A stretch of 64,000 bases of DNA from Gymnorhina tibicen (GCA_013399875.1 VXAZ01006360.1:124001-188000); one strand, 5' to 3'. Shown: positions 46,536 to 59,905, numbered from the stretch's first letter. The notes: generated by a model not told the origin, from the letters alone. A program made the numbers and translations.

Positions 46536-49500
46536 AGTGATGATTCCACCTTGGTCTTTGCTGTGGTGGAGCCCCTGCTGTTAGCAGCAGATGTACTATG
46601 AACGGCTCGGGCAAGCCACTCGACTGGGGAAGTCTGAACTTCTGAACCCAGTGCTGGTGATTCACCGTCATTCGGCAGCCAGAACCATAATTAGAGTAGA
46701 AATAAAAAAACCCAGTGCTCAGCAAAGGTTGTTTAAACAGTCATTAGAATATCAAATAAATATGGTGAAATATTTTCTTGCTAAAATGTTATTTGCAGTA
46801 ATTGCATATTTTATCTTTAACAGCTAGTTGTGTTTGTTACCTGTCTGATTCTTTATTCAGACTTAAACGGTAGCAGCTTATTTAAAACTGCATTTATTAT
46901 TTTTCCTATGCAGGTTGCATAAATGAGTGTCAATAGGAGCAGTATGGAAATGAATCAATTTGTAATTACAATAGCATTAAATATATTTTGCTAGTGTTTG
47001 AATGGAAAACATTTCACATGAAAAATTAATTCCACCCACTTGAAAGAGGAAATCAAAGTTGTGCTTTAGTCTCTGCTCTTTAAAAATAGCTGATAGTCAG
47101 CTTTTTATTTTCTTTTTTTATTTTTCAGCTTTTCTGTGGAAATGAAAGTGAATGTTCTTTCTTTAAAATGGAATTATTTAAAGAAACAAGAATAAAGTCT
47201 GTGTTGGAAAAGTTTAATAGCATACTTCCAGAAAATTTAGCTTGAACTGCAAAGCACTTGTAAGTAAGTTTAGTTGGTGAATGAACCTGAAAAGAATTTC
47301 TCAAACAAACAAAAGGGCAAATGAAGTGCCCATAGGTATTTTGTGGTGTTGTCCAAGCCTCATGAGTTATGCATGTCTTCCTACTTCATATGAAAGACAG
47401 GTAATTGCAGATGTAAGCTGTCATTTGAGTGCCTGAGGGTCCAGCTGTGCTTGCAAGTGTGAGGGAGCAAGAATATGCATATTTTCATATATTCATATAC
47501 AGCTTGTTCATCTCCCAGTCAGAACAGCTGCTGCTGGAAAACCCCATCTTAAGAATATGGACATGTGGGTGTAATAGCAGAATCCCTAAAAATTATAGGG
47601 AAAATTACTTGATAAAAACATTTTTATGTACCAGATCCATCCCTGCTTAATTAAAAAGGCATGCATAGGCTGTCTGTGGTAGAACCATTGGGAGAGACAT
47701 GTTTGGGATAGAACAAGTTATATATACACCAGAGTTTCTTAAGCATGTTATAAATAGGAAGAAAATAGGATCTTGAAATAAAAGTCATGCAGGAAAGTGA
47801 ATAAAAATTCTAGAAAGGGAGGGCAGGGCCCAAGAACAAGGCAAAGGGGCTGTTGATGTAGTGGATGTTTCCTACAAGTTTGCACGTGGCATCTTGAAGC
47901 CTGCTTGCAGACAACCAAGTTCCACAAGGGTGAAAAGCAGCCAAAAGAGACTAGTCAAGGCCCCTGTGACCCATGTGAAAGAGAATAAATCCATGTCTTT
48001 CACTTCATACCGGTCTTAGCAGCAACAACAAAACCAAGGATGTCATCCTGGGAAATGTCTGCAGGAACTTAGCTATGAGGTGGATTGACGAATAGGCCCT
48101 GCATTATTTTTTTTGTAAATTATTTCAGAAGCTGAAATGATAAATAAATACATAATTGTTAAATGAAATCTAGAGAACCGCTTTCTATTTTAGGCACTTA
48201 CTCTTCTAATTCCATTTCCTAATGTGAAATTATGGATTTAACTGTTACCTTATTGCAATAAATTACTATTTTCCCTTGTCTACAAATCTGGACATCGTGT
48301 CATGCAAACATAGGATATTCTACTCCTATGTGTGTTACAAACCCAGTGTAAATCCATCCTTATGTAATTTTTTGCAGAGCTCTTCATTGGTGGCTGAGAA
48401 CCCTGTCCTCTTTAGAGGAAGCAAAAGCTGTTTGAGGATGGAAACTAATTCAAAGATACTAATAATAGCATAAAATTAAATTAAATAATTTTAATTTAAC
48501 AATGAAAATATCTTTAGAAATTAGTTGTCCTAGGTGTGTGAAGATGGAGTCTGACTCAGCACAAATGAAGGGAAACTGATTTTGTTTCCTGAGATTCCCA
48601 ACTGAAAACAAAGATCCTTTGAGGGGCGACTCTCAGTCAGTTTTTGTTGTCACTGACAAAATTGCAGGTAGAGAGTAACACAATAAGCATGTCAGAAATG
48701 AGAAGCTACCATTCAGCTGAGGACATTGAAACTTTAGAGTTCATGAATTTCTTTTTAGTGTATTTTTGCTGAAATGCTATTTGAAGCATTCCCGTTGAAG
48801 AGTAGAAGAGAACCAGATTGGCCTTTTTGCAGGAGTTAGCAAAATGCTAAAATTTATTTTTAACTAAATCTGACAGTTTCCCACAAAAATAGCTAAGAAA
48901 TATTTGGAAATTTTCTTGTGTGTTTCAGTTTAGTGGTAACACTAAAATGCTTTGAGTAACATTTACTTTTTAATACCATGACACTGCAAAACCAGACATC
49001 ATTTCAAGCTGAAAATTCAAACCTGTTGGTTTGAAAAGTACTTAAAGAAGCTGATTGGCAGAATGTCCTGAGAGGACCGACTTTCTTTCTTTTTCTCTTT
49101 TTCGCAAAATGAAATTTCACTGGAAGTGGTACGTGCCTACATAAAGGTTCTGTTTTGTCAAAACATTTCTTCTTCCGTTTAAAAAACTGTAGAAAAATGT
49201 TTGACTGGTACCATTCCTCAAGACTTGTTGATCAGCAAAACTGTAGGTGCTTACATCTCTTATATCCACTGCATAATGCATGATGTAAAGAAGATGAGAT
49301 TTTACAATTTTTTAGGATTGAGAGAATGAACTGCAGAGATAATAGGCTTGGCCTGAAAATTCTAGTTCTATTAACATACCTGGTGCCGGTGATGTCCTTC
49401 CTTTGCTATTTTAGATGCATTCTGGCCAGACAGAAGGCACGGCTCTATTGCTAAAATTTCTTAGCTTACGGTACAGGTTAATATTTCAAAAATGAGCCTA

Positions 49501-50031
49501 TGTAGCTTCATTTGTGCCCATGTGAATTTATGTGGAAAGCTACATTTGGGGAATTTTTTTCTACTTTAGCTGTGTTTTGACAGCTATGTACCACAGATGC
49601 ATCTGCAGCAGGCTGTGTCCAGATTACTGCGGAAAGCAGCATGCCCTTTGTATGTGTATGGAACCCAGGAAAAGTTACTGGAAAACAATAGGAATGGAAG
49701 AAAAGAAGGTACTTACACAAGTGCCCATTTGAGGTGAAGTTCTTGAATACGTATGTTTCCATGCCCAAATATTGGTCCCTATTCCCTGGTTAGTTGTTGG
49801 CCTTGGGTAAAGTACACAGAGGGAAGAACAGAAAGGCTCTTGCACAAACTGTGTTCCAGCCGGTGAGGTTTGTGAAAGGCATCAAGAAAAGGCTGCATGA
49901 CTGCAGATGGGAAGAGACAAGCACAGCAGGTTACATGAGCAAGTTGATGCTCTCAGTTCCTCAGTGGGGTCCAGAGAGCAGGTGAAGAACGTTGCACAGG
50001 TCACTAGGAAGGAGAAAAGGGAGGATCTAGT
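46536..50031. other. AT-rich non-genic stretch
   Basis: No gene or transposon is recognised. TAAT/ATTA-rich words cluster at about 46850-47000. A small palindrome with 10-base arms (TTAAATTAAA ... TTTAATTTAA) lies at 48476-48499. Confidence 0.5.
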
Positions 50032-50158
50032 GAATCACACAATCATTTAAACTGGAAAAGACCTCTGAAGTCTAAGAGGTTCATTAAGCTGGCACTGCCA
50101 AGTCCACCACTAAACCATGTCCCTAAGCACCGTATCTAAATAAAGCAGTTTAAAGGCC
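50032..50158 (-). mobile_element. CR1 3'-end fragment
   Basis: Reverse-strand CR1: AATCACACAATCATTTAAAC at the octamer end, then CTGGAAAAGACCTCTGAAG, GGCACTGCCAAGTCCACCAC and TAAACCATGTCCCTAAGCAC. Moderately diverged and 5'-truncated. Confidence 0.9.
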
Positions 50159-50579
50159 CATACAGAGACTAATTTGGTGATATGTGCCAGCTAATATGAA
50201 TTAGTCGAGAACAAGTCACATTAATACATCTATTTGGCTGATTAAGGGGAATTAAAAGGTGTGACATATCTTGACCTGAGCATGACTTTTGGCACTGTCT
50301 TGCATAAGCAAGTTAGGGAATGATCTAGATGAAATAATGATGAGTGGGGTGAATAATTGCATTAAAATTGCTTCAAAAACTGTTAAGAATAATTCCATCT
50401 TATTTTAGCAGTGCATTTTAAGCAGAGTCTTGTGGAGGTCTGTCTGTTTTACTCAGTATAGATATTAATGTCTCGGAAGATGGAATCTGACAAATGCTAA
50501 TAATCTTCTTAAAATAAACAAATTTGATAAGAACTGAAAGTACTTTGACGGGCCAGATTTTAATTTAAAATAATCTAGA
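50159..50579. other. Non-genic spacer
   Basis: Nothing recognised. Confidence 0.5.
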
Positions 50580-51190
50580 TACTTTGGAGAAGTGATCCAA
50601 AATCAACAAGAGGGAATTCAACTACGGCAAGAGCAAAGAATTGTGGTTAAGAAAGAAAAAAGTAAAAGGCAGCTATCAAATGAGAAATATCTGCCAGTGC
50701 AGTTGTATGGTGAAAAAGCATTTGAGAGTTGGAGTGGAGTACAAGCTGGATCCTTTCTGGGAATGTATTACAAAAAGTGTAATGTGCAAAGCACATGGAC
50801 ATAAATGTTTATCTCTTCACTGTGCTGGTGAGACCTCAGTTGTAGTACTGGTACCACTGTAAAGTAGAATGAGAATGAGTAGGAGACATACAGAAAATAG
50901 CAGTGAGAATGCTAAAAACTTTGGGTTGTATAAGAAGACCCTGAACAAATTGTCTTTTTTCTAGAAAAGAAGATCAGTGAGCAGAAATTACAACCTTTTC
51001 CAGCATTTAAACTGATTGATGCAACTAGAGTGGTGATCATTATTCTCTGTAACTAGGTTGTAGGGTAGGAACTAACCAGCTTAACCAGCAAAAAAGACGT
51101 AGAGATGTGAACTGGAAAAGGTCACTTTGGGAATTTGTTGGATTCGTGTCTTTAGACAGTATTACAGATGGTTCAGGCCAGTGCCTATTA
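50580..51190 (+). mobile_element. Probable ancient CR1 fragment
   Basis: Several segments resemble the diverged ORF2 3' region of an old CR1 subfamily: GAAGTGATCCAAAATCAACA, GGGAATTCAACTACGGCAAG, and TGGTGAGACCTCAGTTGTAG with the following GTACTGGTACCACTG. No full frame survives and the borders are uncertain. This is a pattern-recognition call at the limit of visibility. Confidence 0.45.
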
Positions 51191-54100
51191 GAGAGGTTTT
51201 CCTGGTGGTTACCTATAGCTACGAGGGATCAGAGGAAGGTGTTGAGTAAATTGACTTACATAGCATCACACAGCCCTGATTTTGTTGATTAACATTACCT
51301 CTTGGGGATTCTCTCTTCAGCAAAGATATGTTAACTGCCTTATCACACACAGATTGATGGACTGAGCAGGAGAAGGTGCCTGCAGGTGAACACCTTGGTA
51401 CATAATGTCTCAATACACCTGCTGCTTGGGTGCACAGAGACATCAGTGTGCACTGTTCTTGTCTGCCTGACTCTAAATGGGCACTCTCTATTCTACATTT
51501 TAACTGGGACAGAAAGTAATCTTTGCAAATATCCTCAGCTAAAGATAATCAGGACTGGAATAAAAATTGCCATCAGCAAACTGACATTGTCAGTTGCTAT
51601 CTGGAGAAATAAATTCTTTGTCTGGTATATTCTTACATCCTGTGCTGAACTGCATGATCTTCTCCCTTTTGAAAATGTAGAGCAATTTTAATTTCCTTGG
51701 CAGTATGTGGGGATGCCCCAGATACCTAATAATCAGGCTTAAAAAGTAATAATTCAGACGTAATAGTGGCAGAGAGCTGGTTTCCAAGTTGTCAAAGCCT
51801 CAGGCTAGTATTTGATGACAACAACATACTTGAAGCTACAACTTCCTTGCATGAAGCCTGATGCAGTGGTCTGCTCTGCTGCCTGGGAGTAGGACAAACT
51901 CTTGCCCAAAATGATGCCAGAAATTGGGCTCATTAACCTTGGGATCAAGCCAAAACTCAGTACCCTGGGGTATAACTGTCTTACACGTTGGTTCAGAGAT
52001 GCCTTGTGAATGTGGTTGTCAGGCAGCAGAGGGAATCAATTTTGAGGCGGAAGAATTTCAAGCTCATAAATCTGAGATGTCCTAATAACACAGTTTGCAA
52101 GTAAAAGTGAATAGGAGTGAGTTCCTTTTCTTTGAGATTGGCCATGAATAGCCATAAAATCTCTTAACATGTGTCCTGGATTTATGAACAGAGAATATGA
52201 ACTTGTCCTGCTCCATCTTATACTGCATTTCGTTTGAGGGCAGGAGGAGATTTAGCCAGATAAGTCAATGGGTATCCCCTTTGATCCTTGTCATCGTACG
52301 GGTCTTTCCATACTACAGTTGCAATCCTATGATCTGTTGATGAAAGTGTTCTTTTCTGCTATACAGGACTGAGCATCTGAATGTTGGCTTTGCACATTTC
52401 AATCAACAGGACATTCCTAAAGGAAAAGTTTGTGTAAATTTTATGTGTGAAGATGTCTTAAAATAAAGTAACATTCAGCACTAGACCTGTACTTTTTCAC
52501 ACTGGCTGTAGGTCTCTCTCCAGACCAATAAACTAAGATCAGTTTAATGTTCAGTGGTTAAAGCAGAAATGCTCCCTTTGTCATTAGGGAGACTTTGAAT
52601 TGGGTCCTTGACAGGGTATTTTTTAAGTATAGAAAATTATCACTTGGTTATTTACACTCTACTGTATCGTAAATCAATTTGATGGACAGGCTGCCGCGTG
52701 AATACATATTACAGAAATATTGAATACAAGTGAGGTCAGAGACTACAGCAAAACAAAGTAAGACCTGAAGGCATACTGAAAAAAAAGATTGCTTCTTGCT
52801 CTAATGCAAAATTTTATGGGTTTATGTTGAACAGTGACAGTTATATGCTATTTCCAACATTTAGAACAGGTAAAGAATACATTTGTAGCTGAACTTTGGT
52901 AAATTCTTTGTTTCAACTGTCAAAATTGCCAAGTAAAGCATCAGATAAAAATATTTCTCCAAGGAGTAACTTAAAAATCATCTATACTGTATGTACTCCT
53001 TGATACTTTGATTGCAGACAAACCTGTGCAGAATTGCCTTTAGACTGTAAGGACACAGAAGTTTACCATAACACAGGTTCTGCTGAATGGACAATCCAGT
53101 GATGTCATAGGAAGCCGTATAATCTTTGCAGCAGGCTCTGTGAGACAGTCTTACAGTTCTTGCTTGCACTTCCACTAAGGGCAGAGAGCTTTTAAAATTA
53201 GAAGATCCCACCCAAGACAACTCTCCCGCATGTGCAGAAACACATCCCTACTCAAGGGAGTACTGATGTGTACTTTGAGTTAAGCAGATGTCTTGGCAAT
53301 ACGTACTTCAGTGGGACACGAGCTTAAGCTTGATGTTAGGGAAGTGACACAAGAACATTTTCAATATATATGTTTTGATGGGAGACTTATGGAATTATTT
53401 CAGGGTTTGATTTCATGTGAAGCCTGTCATTTTGGGAGAGCTGAGATGAGCCTCTCCTCTTTTTAAAAACATTTGCAAGCGCAGAAGCCCAGACCCATTC
53501 CACTGAGCCTAATGTACCTTACAGAGGGATAACGCAGGGGGCTGGTTTCCCTGGTGGCACCCATTCAAAGTTGACTCTCCCTTCAGAGGGTCTAATTTTC
53601 ACCAAGCTGGATGGTGGAATCTCACACTTTGTTGCAGAAGTCAAATGAAATCTAATGAACTGATCAACCGCAGTGCTGGTATAAAGGATAGAACAACATG
53701 GCACATCCTCACAAATCTCGATTTTAAATCTAGCAAATAAACTGCAGCCTTATAGCCCAACTGTGTTCTCTTGGATCTGAGACTTGAACAAGAAACAGTG
53801 AAAATGTCCTGGGAGGAGGCTTACAATCATATAGTGTAGTCAATAACAAAGCCTGGCAGTAAAACCAGAGGTTCATTATAGCTCTTTAAAATCTCACGCT
53901 TCTCAAACCAAGCTCACAACTTCATAGGAAACGGCTCATCAGTCTGACTTCCTCAAGGCTGGTATTACTGGCTGATTGTTTTTCAGTGCCAGTGACCTAA
54001 TTACAAGCTTTTAGCAACAGGACAGAAGATGGCCCCAAACACAATGAGCCCACAATGCTTCTAGGCTGTGTTACATTTGCATGGTCCCTTGTCTGCACAT

Positions 54101-54249
54101 GTTGCTTAGCCAACATGCCCATGAGCCATGCTGCTGTATTCACGTGGTGCTAAGGCCAGTTTGACAGGCACAGCCTCTCAGTTGGTCCCACTGGTCTCTT
54201 TGTGCCTGCTAAAAGTAGCTGTGTGGCTTCTAGACAGCTTGGAGTGTAA
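51191..54249. other. Non-genic stretch
   Basis: No gene or transposon is recognised. Confidence 0.5.
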
Positions 54250-54254
54250 GCAGC
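54250..54254. repeat. Target-site duplication, left copy (GCAGC)
   Basis: GCAGC directly precedes the TGTGCTG start of the LTR and recurs at 54682-54686. Confidence 0.75.
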
Positions 54255-54681
54255 TGTGCTGATTTTGGCTGGGGTGGAGTTAATTTTCTTCACAGTGGCT
54301 GGTATGGAGCTGTGTTTTGGATGTGTGCTGAGCACAGGGCTGATAACACAAAGATGTTTTCGTTATTGCTGAGCAGAGCATACACAGAGCCAAGACCTTT
54401 TCTACTTTTTGTACTGTCATGCTGGTGAGAAGGCTGGAAGTGCATGGGAGGTTGGGAGGAGACACAGCCAGGACGGGTGACCCAAACAGGACACTGTGAC
54501 TTAATTCCTTGTTTTACTTTGCTTGTGCATGCAGCTTTTGCTTTTCCTATTAAACTGTCTTTATCCCAGCCCATGAGTTTTCCAGCTTTTACCCTTTTGA
54601 TTCTCTCCCTGATCCTGCTGGTGGGGGAGTGAGTGGGTGGCTCTGTGGGGCTTGGTTGCTGGATGGGGTTAAACTGTGACA
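54255..54681 (+). mobile_element. Solo ERV LTR with 5-bp target duplication, TATA region deleted
   Basis: The 427-bp block starts TGTGCTGATTTTGGCTGGGG, ends TTAAACTGTGACA and is flanked by exact GCAGC repeats. It matches the superfamily at 2641 and 29659 along its length (GGAGTTAATTTTCTTCACAG, GAGTGGGTGGCTCTGTG). The stretch holding the TATA box in the sister copies is missing after GGTGACCCAAAC (about 54476-54500). The poly(A)-like ATTAAA remains at 54549-54554. A 5-bp duplication is the ERVL (class III) pattern; that class is inference. No retroviral genes adjoin it. Confidence 0.88.
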
Positions 54682-54686
54682 GCAGC
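54682..54686. repeat. Target-site duplication, right copy (GCAGC)
   Basis: Exact repeat of 54250-54254 directly after the LTR end. Confidence 0.75.
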
Positions 54687-57600
54687 ATTCATCTGACTGT
54701 GGGCACAGCCTACAAGACCATGACAACTGAAAAGTGCATAGTGTTGGATCCTGCTGTTCTCTGCTAGGGCTGGACAAGTCAACTGCTGTTCTTTCACAGT
54801 GTGATGTGAAGTATGAAAGCATGAAAGCTCCTTTTAACTCTCCTCCCACTGTAAATCCACACCTGTGGACCTCTGGGAAATAATAGCTGGACTGTCACAA
54901 AGTCCTAAAGCGACTTAATGAGGATCTCTCAGCATCTAGGTTTTTTTAGGATAAAGCATTCCGAACTTCTGAACTATTTTGCATCGTGCTAGAAACAGAA
55001 ATCTGACATTTCTCATGGTATGACAACATTGAGAACAAAGCATCTACAAAATGGTTAAGGAAATAAGGAAGGTATCAACAGTAGAGGAAAGAAGAAACAA
55101 CTTCATGGGAACTGACAGGAGTTTCTCACTCCTACTAACTATATAAACCCCCAGTCCACATGCAAATTACTGGGCAGGTGACAAACAGATTTGTCCTGAC
55201 AAGCTTCACAGTTGATGGCTGGTGTTTGAGCCCTGCTGGAGCGAGTTGCTGAGTGGAAAACTTGAAGCTGCAGTCATTAGCAGGAATTGAACAGATTTAG
55301 ATGAAACAAACAGGTGCTAGTGAACATTGCAACATTTTATTTTGGTTTGCATACTGATGCTTTGAAATGTCTACTACTGAGTCACAAATGAGAATAATTG
55401 TCCTAGCTAAACTTTCTCAGTTTTGTTGTTTAGGCTGTTTTATTTACAGGGCAACAGATACTGATACTGTTGTCTGAACTGCCATTATTTGGGCACTAGG
55501 GAAAACAGAGAAAGCAATCTGCAAGTGATTTTTTTCTATTTTCCCCCATCTCAGCTGAAATATTAGTAATTTCCAATAACCTTTAGCAAATTCTTACTCA
55601 GCATGTGTTTCTTTGTACGGTTGTAAATGCCTACATTTCCGTTTGCAGTGTCTCATCTCTCTCTACCTCATCTTTGAAAAATCTGTTAAGGCAAGTTTGA
55701 AATATATCCTTCAAAATATATTTGGAATGTCTTTAACTTCCAATTTTGCCTTCATTCTCTTTTCTATACTTTTAAAAAATAATAATTCCCCTACTCTTCC
55801 AGCCTGATGATTGATTTGTTTTTCTTCAGAAACTGTCTGAAAGTTGTATAATGAAGCTAAAACGAATTCAACTTCCATCATTCTCCCTTCCCTTTGGAAT
55901 CTTACAGCTATTGTATTCACTTCTAAAGCATCTGAATCTAAGATAGAAGGAGCTTTCCCAACTGCAATTCATCTAAATGTGTCCTAGTCCATAATTTCTG
56001 TATTTGTGCTTGTCTCTGCCTCATACAGTTTACACAAGGGACAACTGGGTAATGTATCTGGACGTAGAAGACAGATATTTTCTTCACAAAAATATACATT
56101 GTACGCAGTACCTTTTGTACTTTCTGTAATACCTAAATTACATTTATTTTAAATTACACAGAAGCCAGCGAAATCTAGGAGTAACCCCCCTGCATCTGGT
56201 AAAATAATGACAATGCATGTTATTTCTTATTACTATTGAGGCAATAAAAGTAACAATTATGGATTATTTTGCAGTGTTTTGTGGATATACAGCATGTGTA
56301 AAGTATTATAAATACTGTTTTTGCTGTTGTTTTGCATACAGATATCAAGTTACCAGTTTTGGTAGCATCATTTTTATGTTAAAAAAGGACTTGTAGAAGA
56401 CTATAAGCATTCTGAAATGCACATGGAAAAAGTTCACTTTCCCCCAGTTTTTGGCTATGAATCTAGAGATTGAGGCAAAAAAGCTGAATTTTGAAATGTA
56501 ATAGGAAAGTATGAAGGTGAAAAATTCACCTTTTAGTGATGCACTCTTACTGTGGAAAAAAAGGAACCCCGTCCCAGCCAAAACCAGGGCAACTCTTTTT
56601 TTCTGTCTTCTTGTTTCAGAAATAAATCTGGAAGTCTGAAGACTTTTTATTCAATGAGCAGTTCACCTACCCAATACGTGACACAGTTTCCTAGTAGAGA
56701 TTTTTGTTCAGAAGCGGCTCTTCAGCAGCCACCAAACCTAGGCTGGTCTGTCTCTGCCAAGACTGAACTTTCAAGCCTGGTGTAGCTCCCAGTGGAAGGG
56801 AAAAGGACAGGATAAAGCTTTCAGGCCAATCAGGGGCCTTGCAAATAAAGACCTTTAACGTGGTTTAGCTTAATAAACAGGCAGTGGAGAATATGAAGTG
56901 CATCTTTAATTTATTACTTTGACATCATTTGCTGAGTAGGAGTATATGTCTGTGTCATATGTATTTCAGCAAGATCTTTATCAAGCATCTACTGGAAGAT
57001 TTCCAGTGTTATAATCTGATGACAGTTTGCTTGGACCCTGCCTATTATTAATGCTTTGGTCTATTAGAAGTGTCACAGTTTATCCTGTGTTCTAGGCAGC
57101 TTGGGAGCTTTTAAGAGAGAAGAATGATTACCTCAAATCTGATAATATTTCCTCTTTTTAGGAAAACAAAATAATCTTTGATGTTTGTGATTTGGATTTG
57201 ATCTCTGCATGAGCTGGGGTGGATCTAGGTGTCTGTGGTTTTATATGTGCTCTTCTTTTGCTCAACCAGTGAGCCATATGTGGTAAGACACAGTAAACTG
57301 AGACCAAGAGATGGAGCTTGGGGTATTCACCTTCGTCAGGCTTCATCATCAATCCCTTGCCCGGTAGCTGCCCACATATGTTGGGTATGAATGAAGATAG
57401 CCCTGAGCTCAATGGCATGTCTCCAAATCCCTCCCTGCTTAGGGGATTTGAATCATTATCTGCTTGCTTTCCTCTGAGAACACTTGGGAAGGGAAAAGCA
57501 GAATCAGCTGAATGAAATCTGGTCTTCTCCTTCCAGGCAGTTCAGTCAGCTTAGCAGAGCGAGCTGCAGGCTGCTGCCAGCTCTGATGGTGTTCACCAGA

Positions 57601-59286
57601 GCAATTCAAGTTTAGCTGAGACCTGGAAAGGAACTTGTTCAAAGCAGTTTCATCTTACTGAAGAGAATTGTCGGCCAGAATGTACACCTAATGTGCATCA
57701 CAACTTCACTTGTTTTTTTCCAAAACACCCTGTTCAACTTCTACCTTCCACCCTTTCCCCAAGAAGAAGTCACAGAAGAATCTCCCTGATAATTTGTGAG
57801 CAAACACATCAATCCGTCTGTCCTCTGACCAGCATGACAGAACGGAAAGAACAGCGTGAGGTCAAAGCAGCATAGCCAAAATAAGTGTTGATCTAAAAGG
57901 TGAGAGTGGTATACCTCCACATTACAGAAACATTTTTACATCACTTGCCATCTGAAGCAAAGAAGTTTTTTGGGTTTTTTTCCTAAAAGCTAGCTGCTAT
58001 TTTGCAAAAGAGCATGGTAATGGTGTAAAATCTTGTATCCATTTTAGGTCTATGCAGTGGCCAAAATATTCTCTGTACTGAACCCTTTTTAATGTATTTT
58101 AGAGTAAATAGGATGAAGAGGTTCCAAATTTGGATACCTGGCTCAGTCAGGTCTGAAGACTTTTCAGCAGAATATCTGTAGCCATGGAAATGGACTAAAG
58201 GGAAGCTTGCAAGAATTCTGGAAGAGCTTCAGAGACCAGACTAGCAGACAGGAGGTTTGCACTTTTTCAAAGGACTAACAAAAGCCTACCCAAGCTTTTG
58301 TGCTTAGCATGTTGATAATGTGCAGTAAGAAAGCGCATTGGGGAACGTCAGAATATGACATTCAAAGATGTTTCGTGTTAACTGGGATGTGTGGTGTGAT
58401 TGCTAATGCCTAGAGACATGAGAGGAGGTAATAACCCACAGGAAAATATGATAGTTGTACCCAAAAGCTTCTGTCCAAGCAGCTTATCAAAGAACACAAA
58501 AGGAAACTGTCTTTGGGCCTTTTGGATTCAGGCAGCTGGATATTGACGGGGCTTTTTTGTCATCAGTTTGTGGTTACTCACTGTGACATGCTCTTTGGTC
58601 GTGACATCCTGTTGGAACAGAAGACCATACATGATAGATCCTATTTTGAAGGGGCACTTTAGCTGAAAACATTGGAGTGAGCTGTGGCGGTGGGAGAGGC
58701 AGTCTGGAAGAGTCACTACGAATATTCATCTTTGCATGGAGGAGGACCTGGTGGTGATCCCAGTAGAGCAAGTAGTGGCCTCTGAAAAATGTAGGCATGG
58801 AAAGAGAAAGCAGCCAGCAGGTGGTGGAAAGACGCTCAACAGCAGGGTATCTTTCCTTAGTTTGATAATATTGATAAACTGCCGAAGCTGGTTCCCAGCA
58901 GAGTCCACAGCATGGTGCTGATAATGATTTGACATGAACAGATCTGCTACACACTGGGAATCCCCAGGACCTCTAGGAACTCCAATATTAGGACTCCATC
59001 TGTGAATTTCAAAACACAGACATACAGAAAATAAATGGTAACAGCTTTGTGACTGTAAACAAACTGGATCTCCGGTTTGTCTGATCAGGTAGCTATGTCT
59101 GTGTTTCAAAGACACCAGTAAATCAACACTAAGGCAAGGCTGTAAATTCCAAGGCTTCTGCTATATTCTTTCAACTTTTACTCCTAACCTGTGTCACTTT
59201 GCAAAGCACAATCCTGACAGAAGAGTTCTGCTGGAGCAGTGCTATACAGAAAATAAGGGAGAAAGTTGGGGTAGCTGCAAATATCG
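54687..59286. other. Non-genic stretch, about 4.6 kb
   Basis: No gene or transposon is recognised. At 58528-59115 three overlapping minus-strand frames are open, but none has a recognisable domain. Confidence 0.5.
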
Positions 59287-59730
59287 TAGAATCATAGAAT
59301 ATGATGGAAGGGACCTTAAAGATAATCAAGTTCTAACTCTCTGCCATGAGCAGGGACACCTTCCACTAGACCATGTTGTTCAAAGCCCCATCAAGGTCAT
59401 CATCCTGGCCTTGAACACTGCCAGGGATGTGTTATCCACAACTTCTCTAGCAACCTGTGCCAGGGTCTCACCATCCTCTGAGCAAAGAACTTCTTCCTAA
59501 CATCCAATGTAAATGTCTCCTCTTTTACTTTAAAACCATTCTACCTTGCCCTGTCTAACATGCCCTTCTAGAAAGCTCCTCTCCAACTCTCTTTGTAGCC
59601 CCCTTTAGCTATTGAAAAGTTGTTATAAGGTATCCCCAGAACCTTCTCTTCTCCAGGCTGAACAACCCAAACTCTCTCAACCTCTCCTCATAGGAGAGCT
59701 GCTTCAGTGCTCTGGTCAGCTTTGTGGCCC
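59287..59730 (-). mobile_element. CR1 3' region, about 445 bp, cut by an LTR fragment
   Basis: Reverse-strand CR1 beginning with AGAATCATAGAATATGATGG and running through GACACCTTCCACTAGACCAT, CTTCTTCCTAACATCCAATG, CCTTCTCTTCTCCAGGCTGA and CTCATAGGAGAGCTGCTTCA. It stops at GTCAGCTTTGTGGCCC, in mid-ORF2, where LTR sequence starts. All frames are broken. Confidence 0.93.
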
Positions 59731-59905
59731 TGTGGTGGTTTGGCCCTGGCTGGACTCTGGGTGCCCACCAAAACCACTCCATCAGTCCCCTCCTCAGCTG
59801 GACAGGGGAGAGAAAACAGAAGGCTCATGAATTGAGGTAAGGACCGGGAGACATCAATCACCAATTACTGTCGTGGACAAAACCTAGGGAAATTCCCCCA
59901 GTGTT
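59731..59905 (+). mobile_element. ERV LTR 5' fragment inside or next to a CR1
   Basis: TGTGGTGGTTTGGCCCTGGC at the left edge is a clean LTR start, followed by GGGTGCCCACCAAAACCACT, CCTCCTCAGCTGGACAGGGG and AATTACTGTCGTGGACAAAA. Similarity to the LTR pattern I recall fades near 59905, so it is a 5' fragment of a longer LTR. The CR1 does not visibly resume to the right, so either a deletion followed insertion or the junction is a rearrangement. Strand is inferred from the TGTG start. Confidence 0.65.

Noticed and set aside
58528..59115. Three overlapping minus-strand open frames suggesting a decayed processed pseudogene
   Set aside because: I could not match any frame, or a combination of frames, to a known protein. 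A translated search would be decisive.
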